Below are positions 17,503-25,659 of a stretch of DNA of 64,000 bases, piece by piece. Made by a program: the position numbers and the translations under genes. The notes beneath the pieces are model-generated. The model had not been told where the DNA came from, did no database searches, and saw only the letters and a program-made list of their open reading frames with translations. Every line of letters starts with the position of its first letter. Within the stretch, counting starts at the first letter, position 1. The stretch is from Planctomycetes bacterium MalM25 (GTDB lineage Bacteria > Planctomycetota > Planctomycetia > Pirellulales > Lacipirellulaceae): positions 638,501 to 702,500 of the forward strand of contig CP036424.1 in the NCBI GenBank assembly GCA_007745835.1, given 5' to 3'.

Positions 17503-18186
17503 ATGTTTCGAATCAAGATCTGCGGCGTCACGCAAGTCGACGACGCCCTCGTGGTCGCCGACGCCGGCGCGGACGCGATCGGGCTCAACTTTTACAAGAA
17601 GAGCCCCCGCTCGATCTCCGCCGAGACCGCGGCGACGATCGTCGAGGCGTTGAAGGAGCGCTTGCTCACGGTTGGCGTCTTCGTGAACCACTCGCCGGCC
17701 GAGATCGCCACGATTGTCGATCGAACGGGCCTCGGCGCCGTCCAGCTGCACGGCGATGAGCCGGACGAGATGGTCGCCGACCTGCCCGCTGGCTTGCCCA
17801 TCATCCGGGCGATCCGCATGGGGCCCGAGGGCCTCGGGCCGGTCGCCAAGCGATTGGCGGCGGCGCAGAAAGCGGGAAGTGAGTACGCCGCCCTGCTGGT
17901 CGACGCCGCCGTGAAGCCCGCCCCCGGCCAAGCGACCGAGTACGGCGGCACCGGGCACACCGTCGATTGGGCGGGCGTCCGCAGCGGAAGGGAGCTCCTG
18001 GGCTCGACGCCCCTGATCCTGGCCGGCGGATTGAAGCCGGGCAACGTGGCCGAAGCCCTCCAAGCCACCGGGGCGGACGGTGTCGACACGGCGTCGGGCG
18101 TCGAAACCTCCCCGGGCGTGAAAGATCCTGATCAGGTGCGGCGATTCGTCGAGAACGCCCGGAAGGGCCTCGATTCGGGACGTTGA
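17503..18186 (+). CDS. trpF: Phosphoribosylanthranilate isomerase
   Basis: Third enzyme of tryptophan synthesis after anthranilate: it rearranges N-(5-phosphoribosyl)anthranilate in a TIM barrel. The start MFRIKICGVT carries the catalytic Cys7. LGAVQLHGDE, LLVDAAVKP with the acid/base Asp, TVDWAGVRSG, LILAGGLKPGNV and GVDTASGVE complete the family pattern. I chose the ATG at 17503 because homologs begin here; a GTG at 17467 and an ATG at 17494 are also in frame. It is alone, with no other trp gene in the window, and precedes ahcY by 164 bp on the same strand. Confidence 0.95.
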   Translation: MFRIKICGVTQVDDALVVADAGADAIGLNFYKKSPRSISAETAATIVEALKERLLTVGVFVNHSPAEIATIVDRTGLGAVQLHGDEPDEMVADLPAGLPIIRAIRMGPEGLGPVAKRLAAAQKAGSEYAALLVDAAVKPAPGQATEYGGTGHTVDWAGVRSGRELLGSTPLILAGGLKPGNVAEALQATGADGVDTASGVETSPGVKDPDQVRRFVENARKGLDSGR

Positions 18187-18350
18187 TCGGCCCCGGGATT
18201 TGCGGTTAGAGCCCCGGATAACGGCTTGAGGGTCGAGCGGAGCAGCCGCTACAATCGCACGATTCCCCGCCTAATCCCCCGGACGGCCCTCTTCTGGCCG
18301 CATCCGGTTGAAGTCCTGAGCACTCCCACCCCCGCCTACGGAGCTCCCCC

Positions 18351-19724
18351 GTGTCGACCGCGACGTCTGAGAAGCTGGCTTACAAGGTTCTGGATTGCAC
18401 GCCCGAAGAGTTCGAGCGTCTGGCCGCGTTCGGCCGCAAAGAGATCACGTTGGCCGAGAACGAGATGCCGGGCCTGATGGCTCTGCGTGAGAAGTACGGC
18501 CAGGAGAAGCCGCTCAAGGGCGCCCGCATCGCGGGGTGCCTCCACATGACGATCCAGACGGCCGTCCTGATCGAGACGCTCCTCGAGCTGGGCGCCGAGG
18601 TGACCTGGTCGAGCTGCAACATCTTCAGCACCCAGGACCACGCTGCCTGCGCCATCGCCGCGGCGGGCATCCCGGTCTTCGCTTGGAAGGGCGAGACCGA
18701 CGAGGAGTTCGATTGGTGCATCGAGCAGACGCTCACCGCCTTCCCGTCGGGCGAGCCGCTCAACATGATCCTCGACGACGGTGGCGACCTGACCGACATG
18801 GTCCACGCCCGATTCCCCGAGCTGCTCGCGGGCATCAAGGGCCTTTCCGAGGAGACCACCGCCGGCATCCACCGCCTGGACGTTTTGGCCAAGAACGGCA
18901 AGCTCGCCGTGCCGGCGATCAACGTCAACGACTCGGCGACCAAGAGCAAGTTCGACAACCTCTACGGCTGCCGTGAGTCGCTCGCCGACGGCGTGAAGCG
19001 GGCCACGGACATCATGCTGGCCGGCAAGGTCGCGGTCGTCTGCGGCTACGGCGACGTCGGCAAGGGCTGCGCCCACTCGCTGCAGCGTTACGGCTGCCGT
19101 GTGCTGGTCACCGAGATCGACCCGATCAACGCCCTGCAGGCGGCGATGGAGGGCTTCGAGGTCGTGACCATGGAGGACGCCTGCAAGGAGGGCAACCTGT
19201 TCGTCACCACGACGGGCAACAAGGACATCATCCTCGGCAAGCACATGGTCGAGATGGCCGAGGACGCGATCCTCTGCAACATCGGCCACTTCGACACCGA
19301 GATCGACATCGCCTGGCTCGAGGCGGAGGTCGCCGCCGGCCGCGTGACCAAGGACGAGATCAAGGGCGAGAAAGAGGGCGCCGTCGATCGCTACACGTTC
19401 AAGAACACGGGCCGCTCGATCCTGACCCTCGCCAAGGGCCGCCTCGTGAACCTGGGCTGCGCCACGGGCCACCCGAGCTTCGTGATGAGCACCAGCTTCA
19501 CGAACCAAACGCTCGCCCAGATGGAGCTCTGGCAGGACGCCCAGTCGGGCGCCGGCAAGTACGAGGTCCAGGTCTACCTCATGCCCAAGCGGCTCGACGA
19601 GGAGGTCGCCCGCCTGCACCTCGAGAAGATCGGGGTGAAGCTGACCAAGCTCAGCCAAGAGCAGGCCGACTACATCGGCGTGCCGGTCGAGGGCCCCTAC
19701 AAGCCCGAGCATTACCGCTACTGA
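18351..19724 (+). CDS. ahcY: Adenosylhomocysteinase
   Basis: Hydrolyses S-adenosylhomocysteine to adenosine and homocysteine in the methyl cycle. The 457 residues include [43 protein letters not shown] with the conserved Lys and Asp, the NAD-binding [10 protein letters not shown], and the C-terminal PYKPEHYRY, which completes the active site of the neighbouring subunit. The start codon is GTG at 18351, directly at the conserved beginning. I looked for an S-adenosylhomocysteine riboswitch in the 164-bp leader and did not find a convincing one. A strong hairpin follows the stop. Confidence 0.97.
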   Translation: MSTATSEKLAYKVLDCTPEEFERLAAFGRKEITLAENEMPGLMALREKYGQEKPLKGARIAGCLHMTIQTAVLIETLLELGAEVTWSSCNIFSTQDHAACAIAAAGIPVFAWKGETDEEFDWCIEQTLTAFPSGEPLNMILDDGGDLTDMVHARFPELLAGIKGLSEETTAGIHRLDVLAKNGKLAVPAINVNDSATKSKFDNLYGCRESLADGVKRATDIMLAGKVAVVCGYGDVGKGCAHSLQRYGCRVLVTEIDPINALQAAMEGFEVVTMEDACKEGNLFVTTTGNKDIILGKHMVEMAEDAILCNIGHFDTEIDIAWLEAEVAAGRVTKDEIKGEKEGAVDRYTFKNTGRSILTLAKGRLVNLGCATGHPSFVMSTSFTNQTLAQMELWQDAQSGAGKYEVQVYLMPKRLDEEVARLHLEKIGVKLTKLSQEQADYIGVPVEGPYKPEHYRY

Positions 19725-20061
19725 GTCTTGCTGAAAAACCACCCCGCAGAGGGGTGCCGATTCATATCGCCAGAACGCCCGGTGTCCCCGTGACACCGGG
19801 CGTTCTGCCTGTTCTGGGCCGTTGGCTTGAGGCCGATTGGCCGATTAGACGATTTTTTCTGATTGCCGCATGAGTTTTCTAAACGGCGGTACGTGAGCTT
19901 AATGAGCCTCCGACCGCTCGGAGCCGCTCTCTCCTCAGGCCGGCTGGATTCGGCCTCCACTCATCACCTGTTCAGCTCGTTTGGCCTGCGTCGGAAGGCA
20001 GTTCCATCGAAGCCTTTGCAGCATCCTGTTCCTCACCCTTTGTATTTCGGAGTGCGTTCTA
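19725..20061. other. 337-bp intergenic stretch with the ahcY hairpin and a probable promoter
   Basis: Apart from the hairpin at 19771-19807, the stretch holds a T-rich patch near 19852-19862 and the ribosome site (CGGAG near 20048) of the first PEP-CTERM gene. No gene is supported; the open frame from 19981 is the upstream extension of that gene. Confidence 0.55.
19771..19807 (+). terminator. Hairpin terminator after ahcY
   Basis: Perfect 16-bp stem: CAGAACGCCCGGTGTC at 19771-19786 pairs with the complementary arm ending at 19807, with a five-base loop (CCCGT). It lies 47 bp after the ahcY stop. A U-tract is lacking, so termination may be inefficient or Rho-assisted. Confidence 0.7.
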
Positions 20062-20853
20062 ATGAGGTCTTTGAGCCTGTTGGCGGCCGTGGCCGCCTTT
20101 CTATGCGCTGGCGTTGTGAACGCTGGCACGGTGAGCCTGATCGGCCCCGGGATCGGTGAAGGCAACGGCGATTTCAATTACGAGGGTGGCGGCACTCTCT
20201 CGGGCGTCGGCACTGCGACCCCGGGCGAGGACATCCCACGCGACCGCTTCTTCGCTCCCTCGCCGAACATCGGCGCGACGGTCGATGTCGACGATTGGAC
20301 CCTGGTGCGCGTCGCCTACAGCGGCGGCAACAACGCCTTCGGTCTGGACGGGCACTACGGATTCGATGCGGCCTCGTTTGAGCCCAACAACACCGGCTCG
20401 GGCCAAGCGTTCACCAACGGAAACAGCAACACGATCGTCGATGTGATCGCGGACACGATCTCCGGCGTGGCGGGCAGCGCGGGCGACGTGATCGATCTCA
20501 GCTACCTGCTGGGCAGCGACTCGAACAGCGGCACGGCCAACGCGAACGCCACGGTCACGTTGACCCTCGACGCCGGCTTGCCGTCCGAGCAGGTGTCGGC
20601 CTTCGCGCTGCAGAACCGGGCCGGCTTTGCTCGCGACGGTTCGACCCTGGTGACCGAGCAGTACATCTCGACCGGCGCGTTCAGCACGGTCGATCTGACA
20701 ATCCAGATGAACCCGGGCAACGGCACGCGTTCGCTGGTCGATGACGTCCGCCTGACCGCGGACCTCGCCATCCCCGAGCCGGGCAGCGTCGCCCTGTCGA
20801 TGCTGGCCCTCGCCGGCTTCGGCGCGGTCAGCATGCGGCGCCGACTCGGCTGA
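20062..20853 (+). CDS. PEP-CTERM anchored secreted protein 1
   Basis: A 263-residue exported protein. It has an N-terminal signal peptide (MRSLSLLAAVAAFLCAG, then VVNA), a Gly/Asn/Asp/Ser-rich beta-type body, and the C-terminal sorting signal IPEPGSVALSMLALAGFGAV followed by MRRRLG. PEP-CTERM proteins are exported and processed by an exosortase, usually together with extracellular polysaccharide. I chose ATG 20062 because CGGAG stands about ten bases upstream and the signal peptide begins there. It is a paralog of the next gene: both are 263 residues and share YSGGNNAFG / YIGGNNALG, GDVIDLSYLLGSD / GDSYDLSLLTGSD and SLVDDVRL / GLIDDVSL. The specific role is unknown. Confidence 0.88.
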   Translation: MRSLSLLAAVAAFLCAGVVNAGTVSLIGPGIGEGNGDFNYEGGGTLSGVGTATPGEDIPRDRFFAPSPNIGATVDVDDWTLVRVAYSGGNNAFGLDGHYGFDAASFEPNNTGSGQAFTNGNSNTIVDVIADTISGVAGSAGDVIDLSYLLGSDSNSGTANANATVTLTLDAGLPSEQVSAFALQNRAGFARDGSTLVTEQYISTGAFSTVDLTIQMNPGNGTRSLVDDVRLTADLAIPEPGSVALSMLALAGFGAVSMRRRLG

Positions 20854-20871
20854 ATCTTTGACGACATCAAA

Positions 20872-20908
20872 GGCGAGCCGGCTTCGCGCAGCGAAGCCGG
20901 CTCTCGCC
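20872..20908 (+). terminator. Hairpin between the two PEP-CTERM genes
   Basis: The arm GGCGAGCCGGCTTCGC at 20872-20887 pairs with 20891-20908 through a three-base loop, with one two-base bulge. It is followed by TTGTCTTT, so it is a good intrinsic terminator candidate, or an RNA stabiliser, between the paralogous genes. Confidence 0.75.
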
Positions 20909-20959
20909 TTGTCTTTCACCTTTGTTTCTCTTCTTCCAGCTAAGTCGGAGTCAGTCCTC

Positions 20960-21751
20960 ATGAGAATCACAACCATGGCGGCCGCGTTGGCCGTCTGCCT
21001 CTGCATCGGATCGGCGGATGCAGCCCCGATAACCTTGATCGATTACACGTCGGGCGCCGCCAGCCCCGGCAACGGCGCCTTCTTCAGCGATCCTGCCGGC
21101 GTTGTGGCGCCAGCCGGCGTGTCGGTGAACGCCGCCGGCGCCATCAACCAGAACGGGAACGGCCGTGCTCTGGCCGCTGCCGACCAGAACGACACGATTG
21201 ACTTCACCGATCTCACGGACATCACGGAGAACAAGGGCGTTGAGATTTCCGGCTGGGGCAACTACCGTTGGACTTACATCGGGGGCAACAACGCTTTGGG
21301 GTTCTTGGAGAACGGCGGTCGCCTAGGAAAAGCCAACGCCGCGAACGATGGCCAAGTTTTCGCGAACAGCGGCCCTTACATCTTGGTTTCAGACGCTTAC
21401 TCCGAGGGGAGCCTCGGTGACGCCGGCGACAGCTACGACTTGAGCCTCTTGACCGGATCGGACAACGGGTCTTTTGATCTCGAAACCTTCTTGGTTCTTG
21501 ATGACACGACCTTCGTGAGCATCGACGACCGCAACATCAGCTCCACGGGCGAGACGGTCAGTCTGTCCGGCACGATCGGCAGCTCGTACAGCACCATGCG
21601 TGTCGTGTTCGCCGTCGATGCCCCCAACGGCTCCCGGGGCCTGATTGACGATGTCAGCCTCGCGGTGACCTCGGCCATCCCCGAGCCGAGCACCGTCGCC
21701 CTGTCGATGCTGGCCCTCGCCGGCCTCGGTTTCCGCCGCCGCCTCGCCTGA
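20960..21751 (+). CDS. PEP-CTERM anchored secreted protein 2 (paralog)
   Basis: A 263-residue exported protein with signal peptide MRITTMAAALAVCLCIG, then SADA, an Asp/Asn/Gly-rich body and the C-terminal signal IPEPSTVALSMLALAGLGF with an RRRLA end. It has the same length as its upstream neighbour and matches it in several blocks, most strongly in the last 45 residues, so a tandem duplication followed by divergence is likely. The start at 20960 has CGGAG about ten bases upstream, as in the first copy. No enzymatic motif is visible. A terminator hairpin with a T-run follows the gene. Confidence 0.87.
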   Translation: MRITTMAAALAVCLCIGSADAAPITLIDYTSGAASPGNGAFFSDPAGVVAPAGVSVNAAGAINQNGNGRALAAADQNDTIDFTDLTDITENKGVEISGWGNYRWTYIGGNNALGFLENGGRLGKANAANDGQVFANSGPYILVSDAYSEGSLGDAGDSYDLSLLTGSDNGSFDLETFLVLDDTTFVSIDDRNISSTGETVSLSGTIGSSYSTMRVVFAVDAPNGSRGLIDDVSLAVTSAIPEPSTVALSMLALAGLGFRRRLA

Positions 21752-21778
21752 TGCGGCGACCGGCTTAGTTCTCGACTT

Positions 21779-21815
21779 GAGCCGGCCCTGTCGTGTGACG
21801 GGGCCGGCTCTTTTT
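21779..21815 (+). terminator. Intrinsic terminator after PEP-CTERM protein 2
   Basis: GAGCCGGCCC at 21779-21788 pairs perfectly with GGGCCGGCTC at 21801-21810, followed by TTTTT at 21811-21815. This is a classic Rho-independent terminator 28 bp after the stop codon. Confidence 0.9.
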
Positions 21816-21950
21816 AGGCGCCCCGAGCCTTGCCCTTGTTGTTGGGCACTTCACGTTGCGTGACGGCACGGCTCGCTCCGCTGCGGCATCCGAGGTAGCC
21901 TCAGCATTCACCGAGGTTTGAGAGGCCTGGCACTTGGAGAGGATGAGCCG

Positions 21951-22547
21951 ATGGTTTGGAGATCGCGTTGCGTAGGGGTCTTGCTGCTTATCTTGGCCCA
22001 AGGGGTGGTGGGGCGAGCCGGCGAGCCCGAGCTGCCGACGCCTCCCGAGGAGCACGCCTCCTGGGAGCCGATGGGCGAGCTGGCGAAGTTGCTCAAGAAG
22101 ATGCGGGCCTCCTGCGAGAAGTCGCAGAAGGTCTTCCGCCCCCTCAGCCGCGAGCAGATGAACTGGCGCCCGCCCAATGGCACGCACACCCCGCGCTGGA
22201 ACGCCGAACACCTGATGGGCCGGCAGCTCCTCTTCTTCAGCCAGATCTACGCGGCGATCGATCCCGATCGGCACGAGGCGATCGACCTCAACCCGGCTCA
22301 GATGCCCCCCGACTACAAGCCGGCTCACCCGGAGTGGACTGGCGAGGGGGAGGCCGACTGGATGCTCCGCGTGAGCGACTACGTGCAGGGCCACGCCTAC
22401 CTGCTGGAGGGCCTCGACCTCGACGCGAAGGCGCCCGGCAGCCGCTGGAAGCTCCGTGCCCTGCTCAAGCAGATGGACCGCCACTTCACCGAACACACGG
22501 CGAACGTGGTCAAGAAGATGAAGCTGCCCGAGTGGCCGGCGGAGTAA
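21951..22547 (+). CDS. Exported DinB/YfiT-fold protein
   Basis: A 198-residue protein with a signal peptide (MVWRSRCVGVLLLILAQG) and a DinB-type four-helix domain. Visible are WNAEHLMG with His87, a later HAYLLEG and HFTEHTANV near the C-terminus, which together give the three-histidine pattern used for metal binding in this superfamily. DinB-fold proteins include thiol-dependent transferases and metal hydrolases; the substrate is unknown. A GAGAGG ribosome site before the ATG at 21951 decides the start. The export signal is uncommon in this superfamily. The gene ends 8 bp before the first parS site. Confidence 0.75.
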   Translation: MVWRSRCVGVLLLILAQGVVGRAGEPELPTPPEEHASWEPMGELAKLLKKMRASCEKSQKVFRPLSREQMNWRPPNGTHTPRWNAEHLMGRQLLFFSQIYAAIDPDRHEAIDLNPAQMPPDYKPAHPEWTGEGEADWMLRVSDYVQGHAYLLEGLDLDAKAPGSRWKLRALLKQMDRHFTEHTANVVKKMKLPEWPAE

Positions 22548-22555
22548 TCCCGCGG

Positions 22556-22571
22556 CGTTCCACGTGAAACG
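22556..22571. promoter_or_regulatory. parS site 1 (ParB binding)
   Basis: CGTTCCACGTGAAACG matches the bacterial parS palindrome TGTTTCACGTGAAACA at 13 of 16 positions, with the invariant CACGTG core. It is 1.07 kb upstream of parA. Confidence 0.85.
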
Positions 22572-22595
22572 ATCCTGCCCCTCAGGCGGGTCGGG

Positions 22596-22611
22596 TGTTC
22601 CACGTGGAACA
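22596..22611. promoter_or_regulatory. parS site 2 (ParB binding)
   Basis: TGTTCCACGTGGAACA is a perfect 16-bp palindrome matching the parS consensus at 14 of 16 positions. It lies 40 bp from site 1 (centre to centre). Confidence 0.9.
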
Positions 22612-22612
22612 G

Positions 22613-23491
22613 TCAAGCGGCGTCGCCGGTGGCGGTTGTTTCACGTGGAACGCCCGCCGCGAGGCGTTTCTCTTGGCGGCGCCGGAGGCGGCGGTCGGCC
22701 CAGCGGTGGAAGAGCCACGCGACCGGCCAGCTCGCCAGGTAAGCGGTGACCCCCGCCGCGAGCATCGCCAGGGCGGTTGGCAGGGTGAGCAACTCGGCCC
22801 GGCGGAGCAGGCTGAGCGTCAGGGAGAGCGGGATCATCGCGGCCATCAGCCGCCAGAGCGTGAGCCGGAAGGGGGTCCGATGCAGCCGGTTGGAACGCCT
22901 CCGCCGCGCGTCGGCGATCGATCCCTGAAGCCCCGCGACCTGGCCCAGCACCAGGGCGAGGGTTAGCAAGCCGTAGCTCAACAGCAGCCCGAACCAGTCG
23001 GTCGTGCTGGAATAGTTCGAGCTCAGATACAGCCAGAGCGGCGAGGTCGTGAGGAACGCGACCAGCGAACCGGTGAAGACGCCCACTCGGTCGAGAGGCG
23101 GTTCATCGCCGAGCAGCTTGAGCGTCAGGGCCAGTGAGGGGACCGTGAAGCTGCAGACAATCGCGGTATAAATGAACCCGAGCCCGAATAGGAACGGGAC
23201 CGCAAAGAGTGGGTAGGCGAGGCTCAGCAGGAAGACGATGCCCAATTCCTGCGTGCCTCTAAATAAATCAACAAGCAGGTAGTAGGTAATAGGGATGAGA
23301 GCGAGCAGCCCAATCAGCAACGGATAGACCCCGCCCGCGATGGCGATCCGAACGCCGACCTGCGGCCAGAACTCATCGCGGGGATTCGCGAGCCCATGCC
23401 ACCGCCAGCGGTCCCGGGGGTTGGAGTTCGAGTTGGGCAGGGTGGGCACGGCCACGGCGGGCTCTCGGAAGATTGGTGATGGCGCCAGCAT
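22613..23491 (-). CDS. Multi-pass membrane protein, unknown function
   Basis: A 292-residue protein with about six hydrophobic segments: two near residues 48-75 and 85-110 (GIVFLLSLAYPLFAVPFLFG), then SLVAFLTTSPLWLYL, LLLSYGLLTLALVLGQ, LMAAMIPLSLTLSLL and TALAMLAAGVTAYLA. The N-terminus is Pro/Asn/Arg-rich and cytoplasmic-looking, and the C-terminus is basic. I do not recognise a family. The last codons carry a parS site, so the C-terminal residues (GVPRETT) are constrained by DNA-binding needs. It is divergent from parA, with 146 bp between the starts. Confidence 0.7.
   Translation of the reverse strand: MLAPSPIFREPAVAVPTLPNSNSNPRDRWRWHGLANPRDEFWPQVGVRIAIAGGVYPLLIGLLALIPITYYLLVDLFRGTQELGIVFLLSLAYPLFAVPFLFGLGFIYTAIVCSFTVPSLALTLKLLGDEPPLDRVGVFTGSLVAFLTTSPLWLYLSSNYSSTTDWFGLLLSYGLLTLALVLGQVAGLQGSIADARRRRSNRLHRTPFRLTLWRLMAAMIPLSLTLSLLRRAELLTLPTALAMLAAGVTAYLASWPVAWLFHRWADRRLRRRQEKRLAAGVPRETTATGDAA
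22637..22652. promoter_or_regulatory. parS site 3 (ParB binding), inside the end of a coding gene
   Basis: TGTTTCACGTGGAACG matches the consensus at 14 of 16 positions. It lies within the last codons of the membrane-protein gene at 22613-23491, 41 bp from site 2, so the three sites have nearly equal spacing. Confidence 0.88.
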
Positions 23492-23637
23492 AGACGCAAA
23501 CCGTTCGACTGGCGTTCCCGTTCACCCGGCGGGTCTCTACACTCCGCCGCCCACCCGCCCCGGCCTAGGACGAGACGTCTAGGCTCACCGCGCGTTGGGA
23601 TCGATCCCCTGCCATCTAACCTCGGTCATCTCCCACG

Positions 23638-24381
23638 ATGGGCCGCGTCCTCTGCATCGCCAATCAGAAAGGTGGCGTCGGCAAGACGACCACCGCCGTG
23701 AACCTCGCCGCCGCGCTGGCGGCGTCGGGCGGGCGGACGCTGCTAATCGACCTCGACCCGCAATGCAACGCGACCAGCGCCATCGGCGGCGAGCCGACCG
23801 AGCGGCACCCGCTGGTGCAGCGGACTCCGCTCCGCGAGGCGGTCGCGCCGACCCAGGTCGAGAACCTCGAGCTGCTCCCCGGCAGCCGCTCGTTCCACGA
23901 TGTGGACCACCTCGCCACCGCCGGCGGCAGCGAGTCGCAACTGGTCGCCGAGCACCTGGCGGCGAGCCTCAGCGTGTACGACGCGGTTCTGGTCGACTGC
24001 CCCCCGTCGCTCGGCGCCCTGACGGAGACCGCCCTGGCCACGGCCGACGAGGTCGTCATGCCGCTGGAGTGCGAGTACTTCGCGATGGAGGGGCTCACCC
24101 AGATGATCGAACTGGTGAAGCGGGTCATGCAGCGGCGGAACAGCCGTTTGCGGCTCGGCGGGATCCTGCTAACCAAACACGACCCGACCCTTGAGCTGAC
24201 CCATGAGGTCGAGCGCGAGGTGCGGGAGTTCTTTGGCGGGGCGGTCTTCCAGACCGTCGTGCCGCGCGATGTCGCTCTGGCCGAGGCGCCCAGCCACGGC
24301 CAATCCATACTCGAATACGATTGCCGCTCGCGCGGAGCGCGGGCCTACATCGAAGTCTGCCAGGAGGTCCTGTCGCCATGA
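23638..24381 (+). CDS. parA: ParA/Soj chromosome-partitioning ATPase
   Basis: A deviant Walker-type ATPase that binds DNA non-specifically and drives ParB-parS complexes apart. The 247 residues have KGGVGKTT (11-18) with the signature first Lys, the A' motif LLIDLDPQCNAT, and Walker B VLVDCPPSLGALTETAL. The MPLECEYFAMEGL region is typical of Soj. Length is that of chromosomal ParA, without the N-terminal helix-turn-helix of plasmid type Ia. The stop overlaps the start of parB (ATGA), so the two are co-translated. parS sites lie 1 kb upstream. Confidence 0.97.
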   Translation: MGRVLCIANQKGGVGKTTTAVNLAAALAASGGRTLLIDLDPQCNATSAIGGEPTERHPLVQRTPLREAVAPTQVENLELLPGSRSFHDVDHLATAGGSESQLVAEHLAASLSVYDAVLVDCPPSLGALTETALATADEVVMPLECEYFAMEGLTQMIELVKRVMQRRNSRLRLGGILLTKHDPTLELTHEVEREVREFFGGAVFQTVVPRDVALAEAPSHGQSILEYDCRSRGARAYIEVCQEVLSP

Positions 24382-25382
24382 GCAAGGAACGCCGTTTGGG
24401 TCGTGGGCTGGAAGCGCTGCTCGGTCGTTCGCTCGACGAGCCGGCGCCAACGCACGCGCCGGTCCCCCAGGCCACCCCCGCCGAAGCGCCTACCACCTCG
24501 CCGGCCGACGACGCCACGCACGAGGGCGTCATGTCGCGCGACGGGGAGGGCCAGAAGTGGCTCGACCTGAGCGTGATCGAGCCCAACCCGTTCCAGCCGC
24601 GTAAGCGCTTCGACGAAGAAGAGATCGCCGACCTGGCCGACAGCATCCGCGAGCACGGCGTGCTCCAGCCGCTGGTCGTGCGGCGGATCGACGGGCGGTT
24701 CGAGCTGGTCGCGGGCGAACGCCGGCTGCGGGCGATCCAGTCGCTCGACTGGAAGCAGGTCCCGGTCACGGTGCGCGACCTGGAGGACCGTCAGACCGCC
24801 GAGCTGGCGCTGGTCGAGAACTTGCAGCGCAAGGACCTGAACCCGCTTGAGAAGGCGGCCAGCTTCGAGCGCTACCTCCGCGACTACGACTGCACCCAAG
24901 AGGACCTGGCCCGCCGGGTGAGCGTCAATCGCTCGACGGTCGCCAACCTGATCCGTCTGCTCGAGCTGCCCGAGGACGTGAAGGGGATGGTCGTCGCCGG
25001 CGACCTGAGCCAGGGCCACGCCCGGGCGTTGTTGTCGCTCGACACGGCCGAGCAATCGAGCGTCGCGAAGCGGGTCTCGGGCGAGGGGCTCTCGGTCCGC
25101 AAGACGGAGCAACTGGTCCAAGAGCGGCTCGCCGACGCGGCCGACGAGGCGCTTCGAGTTGTCGGCGAGGACGGTGTCAGCCGCCCCCAGCCGCCCACCC
25201 GCAGCGAGCAGCTCGCGTCCCTGGAGACCGAGTTGGCCCGCTCGCTGGGGACCAAGGTGAAGCTGACCCAGACCGCCAAGGGATCCGGGAAGATCACCCT
25301 CCACTTCGCCAACGGCGACGAATTCGAGCGCCTCCGCGGCCTGCTAACCCCCCCCGCCCAGCGGGCGTCGGAAGCCGCCTGA
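24378..25382 (+). CDS. parB: ParB/Spo0J partition protein (CTPase type)
   Basis: A 334-residue parS-binding clamp. It begins MSKERRLGRGLEALLG, the conserved ParA-contacting N-terminus. A Pro/Thr/Ala-rich linker follows, then IEPNPFQPRKRFDEEEI, the CTP-binding boxes (HGVLQPLVVRR, VAGERRLRAI, ALVENLQRKDLNPLEKA) and the helix-turn-helix (TQEDLARRVSVNRSTVANLIRLL, split across two helices) with GHARALL. A C-terminal dimerisation segment closes the protein. The ATG at 24378 overlaps the parA stop, fixing the start. Three consensus-like parS sites upstream are its likely targets. Confidence 0.97.
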   Translation: MSKERRLGRGLEALLGRSLDEPAPTHAPVPQATPAEAPTTSPADDATHEGVMSRDGEGQKWLDLSVIEPNPFQPRKRFDEEEIADLADSIREHGVLQPLVVRRIDGRFELVAGERRLRAIQSLDWKQVPVTVRDLEDRQTAELALVENLQRKDLNPLEKAASFERYLRDYDCTQEDLARRVSVNRSTVANLIRLLELPEDVKGMVVAGDLSQGHARALLSLDTAEQSSVAKRVSGEGLSVRKTEQLVQERLADAADEALRVVGEDGVSRPQPPTRSEQLASLETELARSLGTKVKLTQTAKGSGKITLHFANGDEFERLRGLLTPPAQRASEAA

Positions 25383-25406
25383 CCTCGCGATTAGGCACGG
25401 TCCTAC

Positions 25407-25478
25407 CGGGAGGGCGAGGCTCCTGCCGAGCTTGAAGCGGGCGTCCGGGACCGGCTCCGCGGGAGCGTTGCCCTCCCG
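25407..25478. repeat. Imperfect long hairpin after parB
   Basis: CGGGAGGGC at 25407-25415 is perfectly complementary to GCCCTCCCG at 25470-25478. The inner GGCTCC/GGAGC pieces can also pair. The GGGAGGGCGAGGCTCCTGCC core looks like a dispersed intergenic repeat, but only one copy is in this window. It may terminate parAB transcription. Confidence 0.5.
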
Positions 25479-25544
25479 ATCCCGCGATGCCTGCCGCCTC
25501 GTTGTGGCGAACCGGCTCTCCGCTTAGGATGTCTGCTTCCCAGA

Positions 25545-25618
25545 CGGGGCGTGGCGCAGCCTGGTAGCGCGACTGCTTTGGGAGCAGTAGGTCGCACGTT
25601 CGAATCGTGTCGCCCCGA
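25545..25618 (+). tRNA. tRNA-Pro (anticodon UGG)
   Basis: A 74-nt cloverleaf. The acceptor stem CGGGGCG pairs with CGCCCCG and the discriminator base is A73. The D-arm is GCGC...GCGC with AGCCTGGTA in the loop. The anticodon stem ACTGC/GCAGT has loop TTTGGGA, giving anticodon TGG. The T-arm is GCACG/CGTGT with TTCGAAT. The C1-G72 pair and the UGG anticodon identify proline. CCA is not encoded. Confidence 0.95.
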
Positions 25619-25659
25619 CTTGATTTCTGGCTGCTCGACATGGCTACGTCATGATCTCG

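Noticed and set aside
18187..18350. Possible S-adenosylhomocysteine riboswitch in the ahcY leader
   Set aside because: A GAGCGGAGCAGCCGCTACAA segment looked suggestive, but the conserved core and pseudoknot partner of the SAH class could not be laid out.
22000..25400. Replication origin at the parABS locus
   Set aside because: No cluster of DnaA boxes, no AT-rich unwinding region and no dnaA, gidA or rsmG gene could be recognised near parAB.
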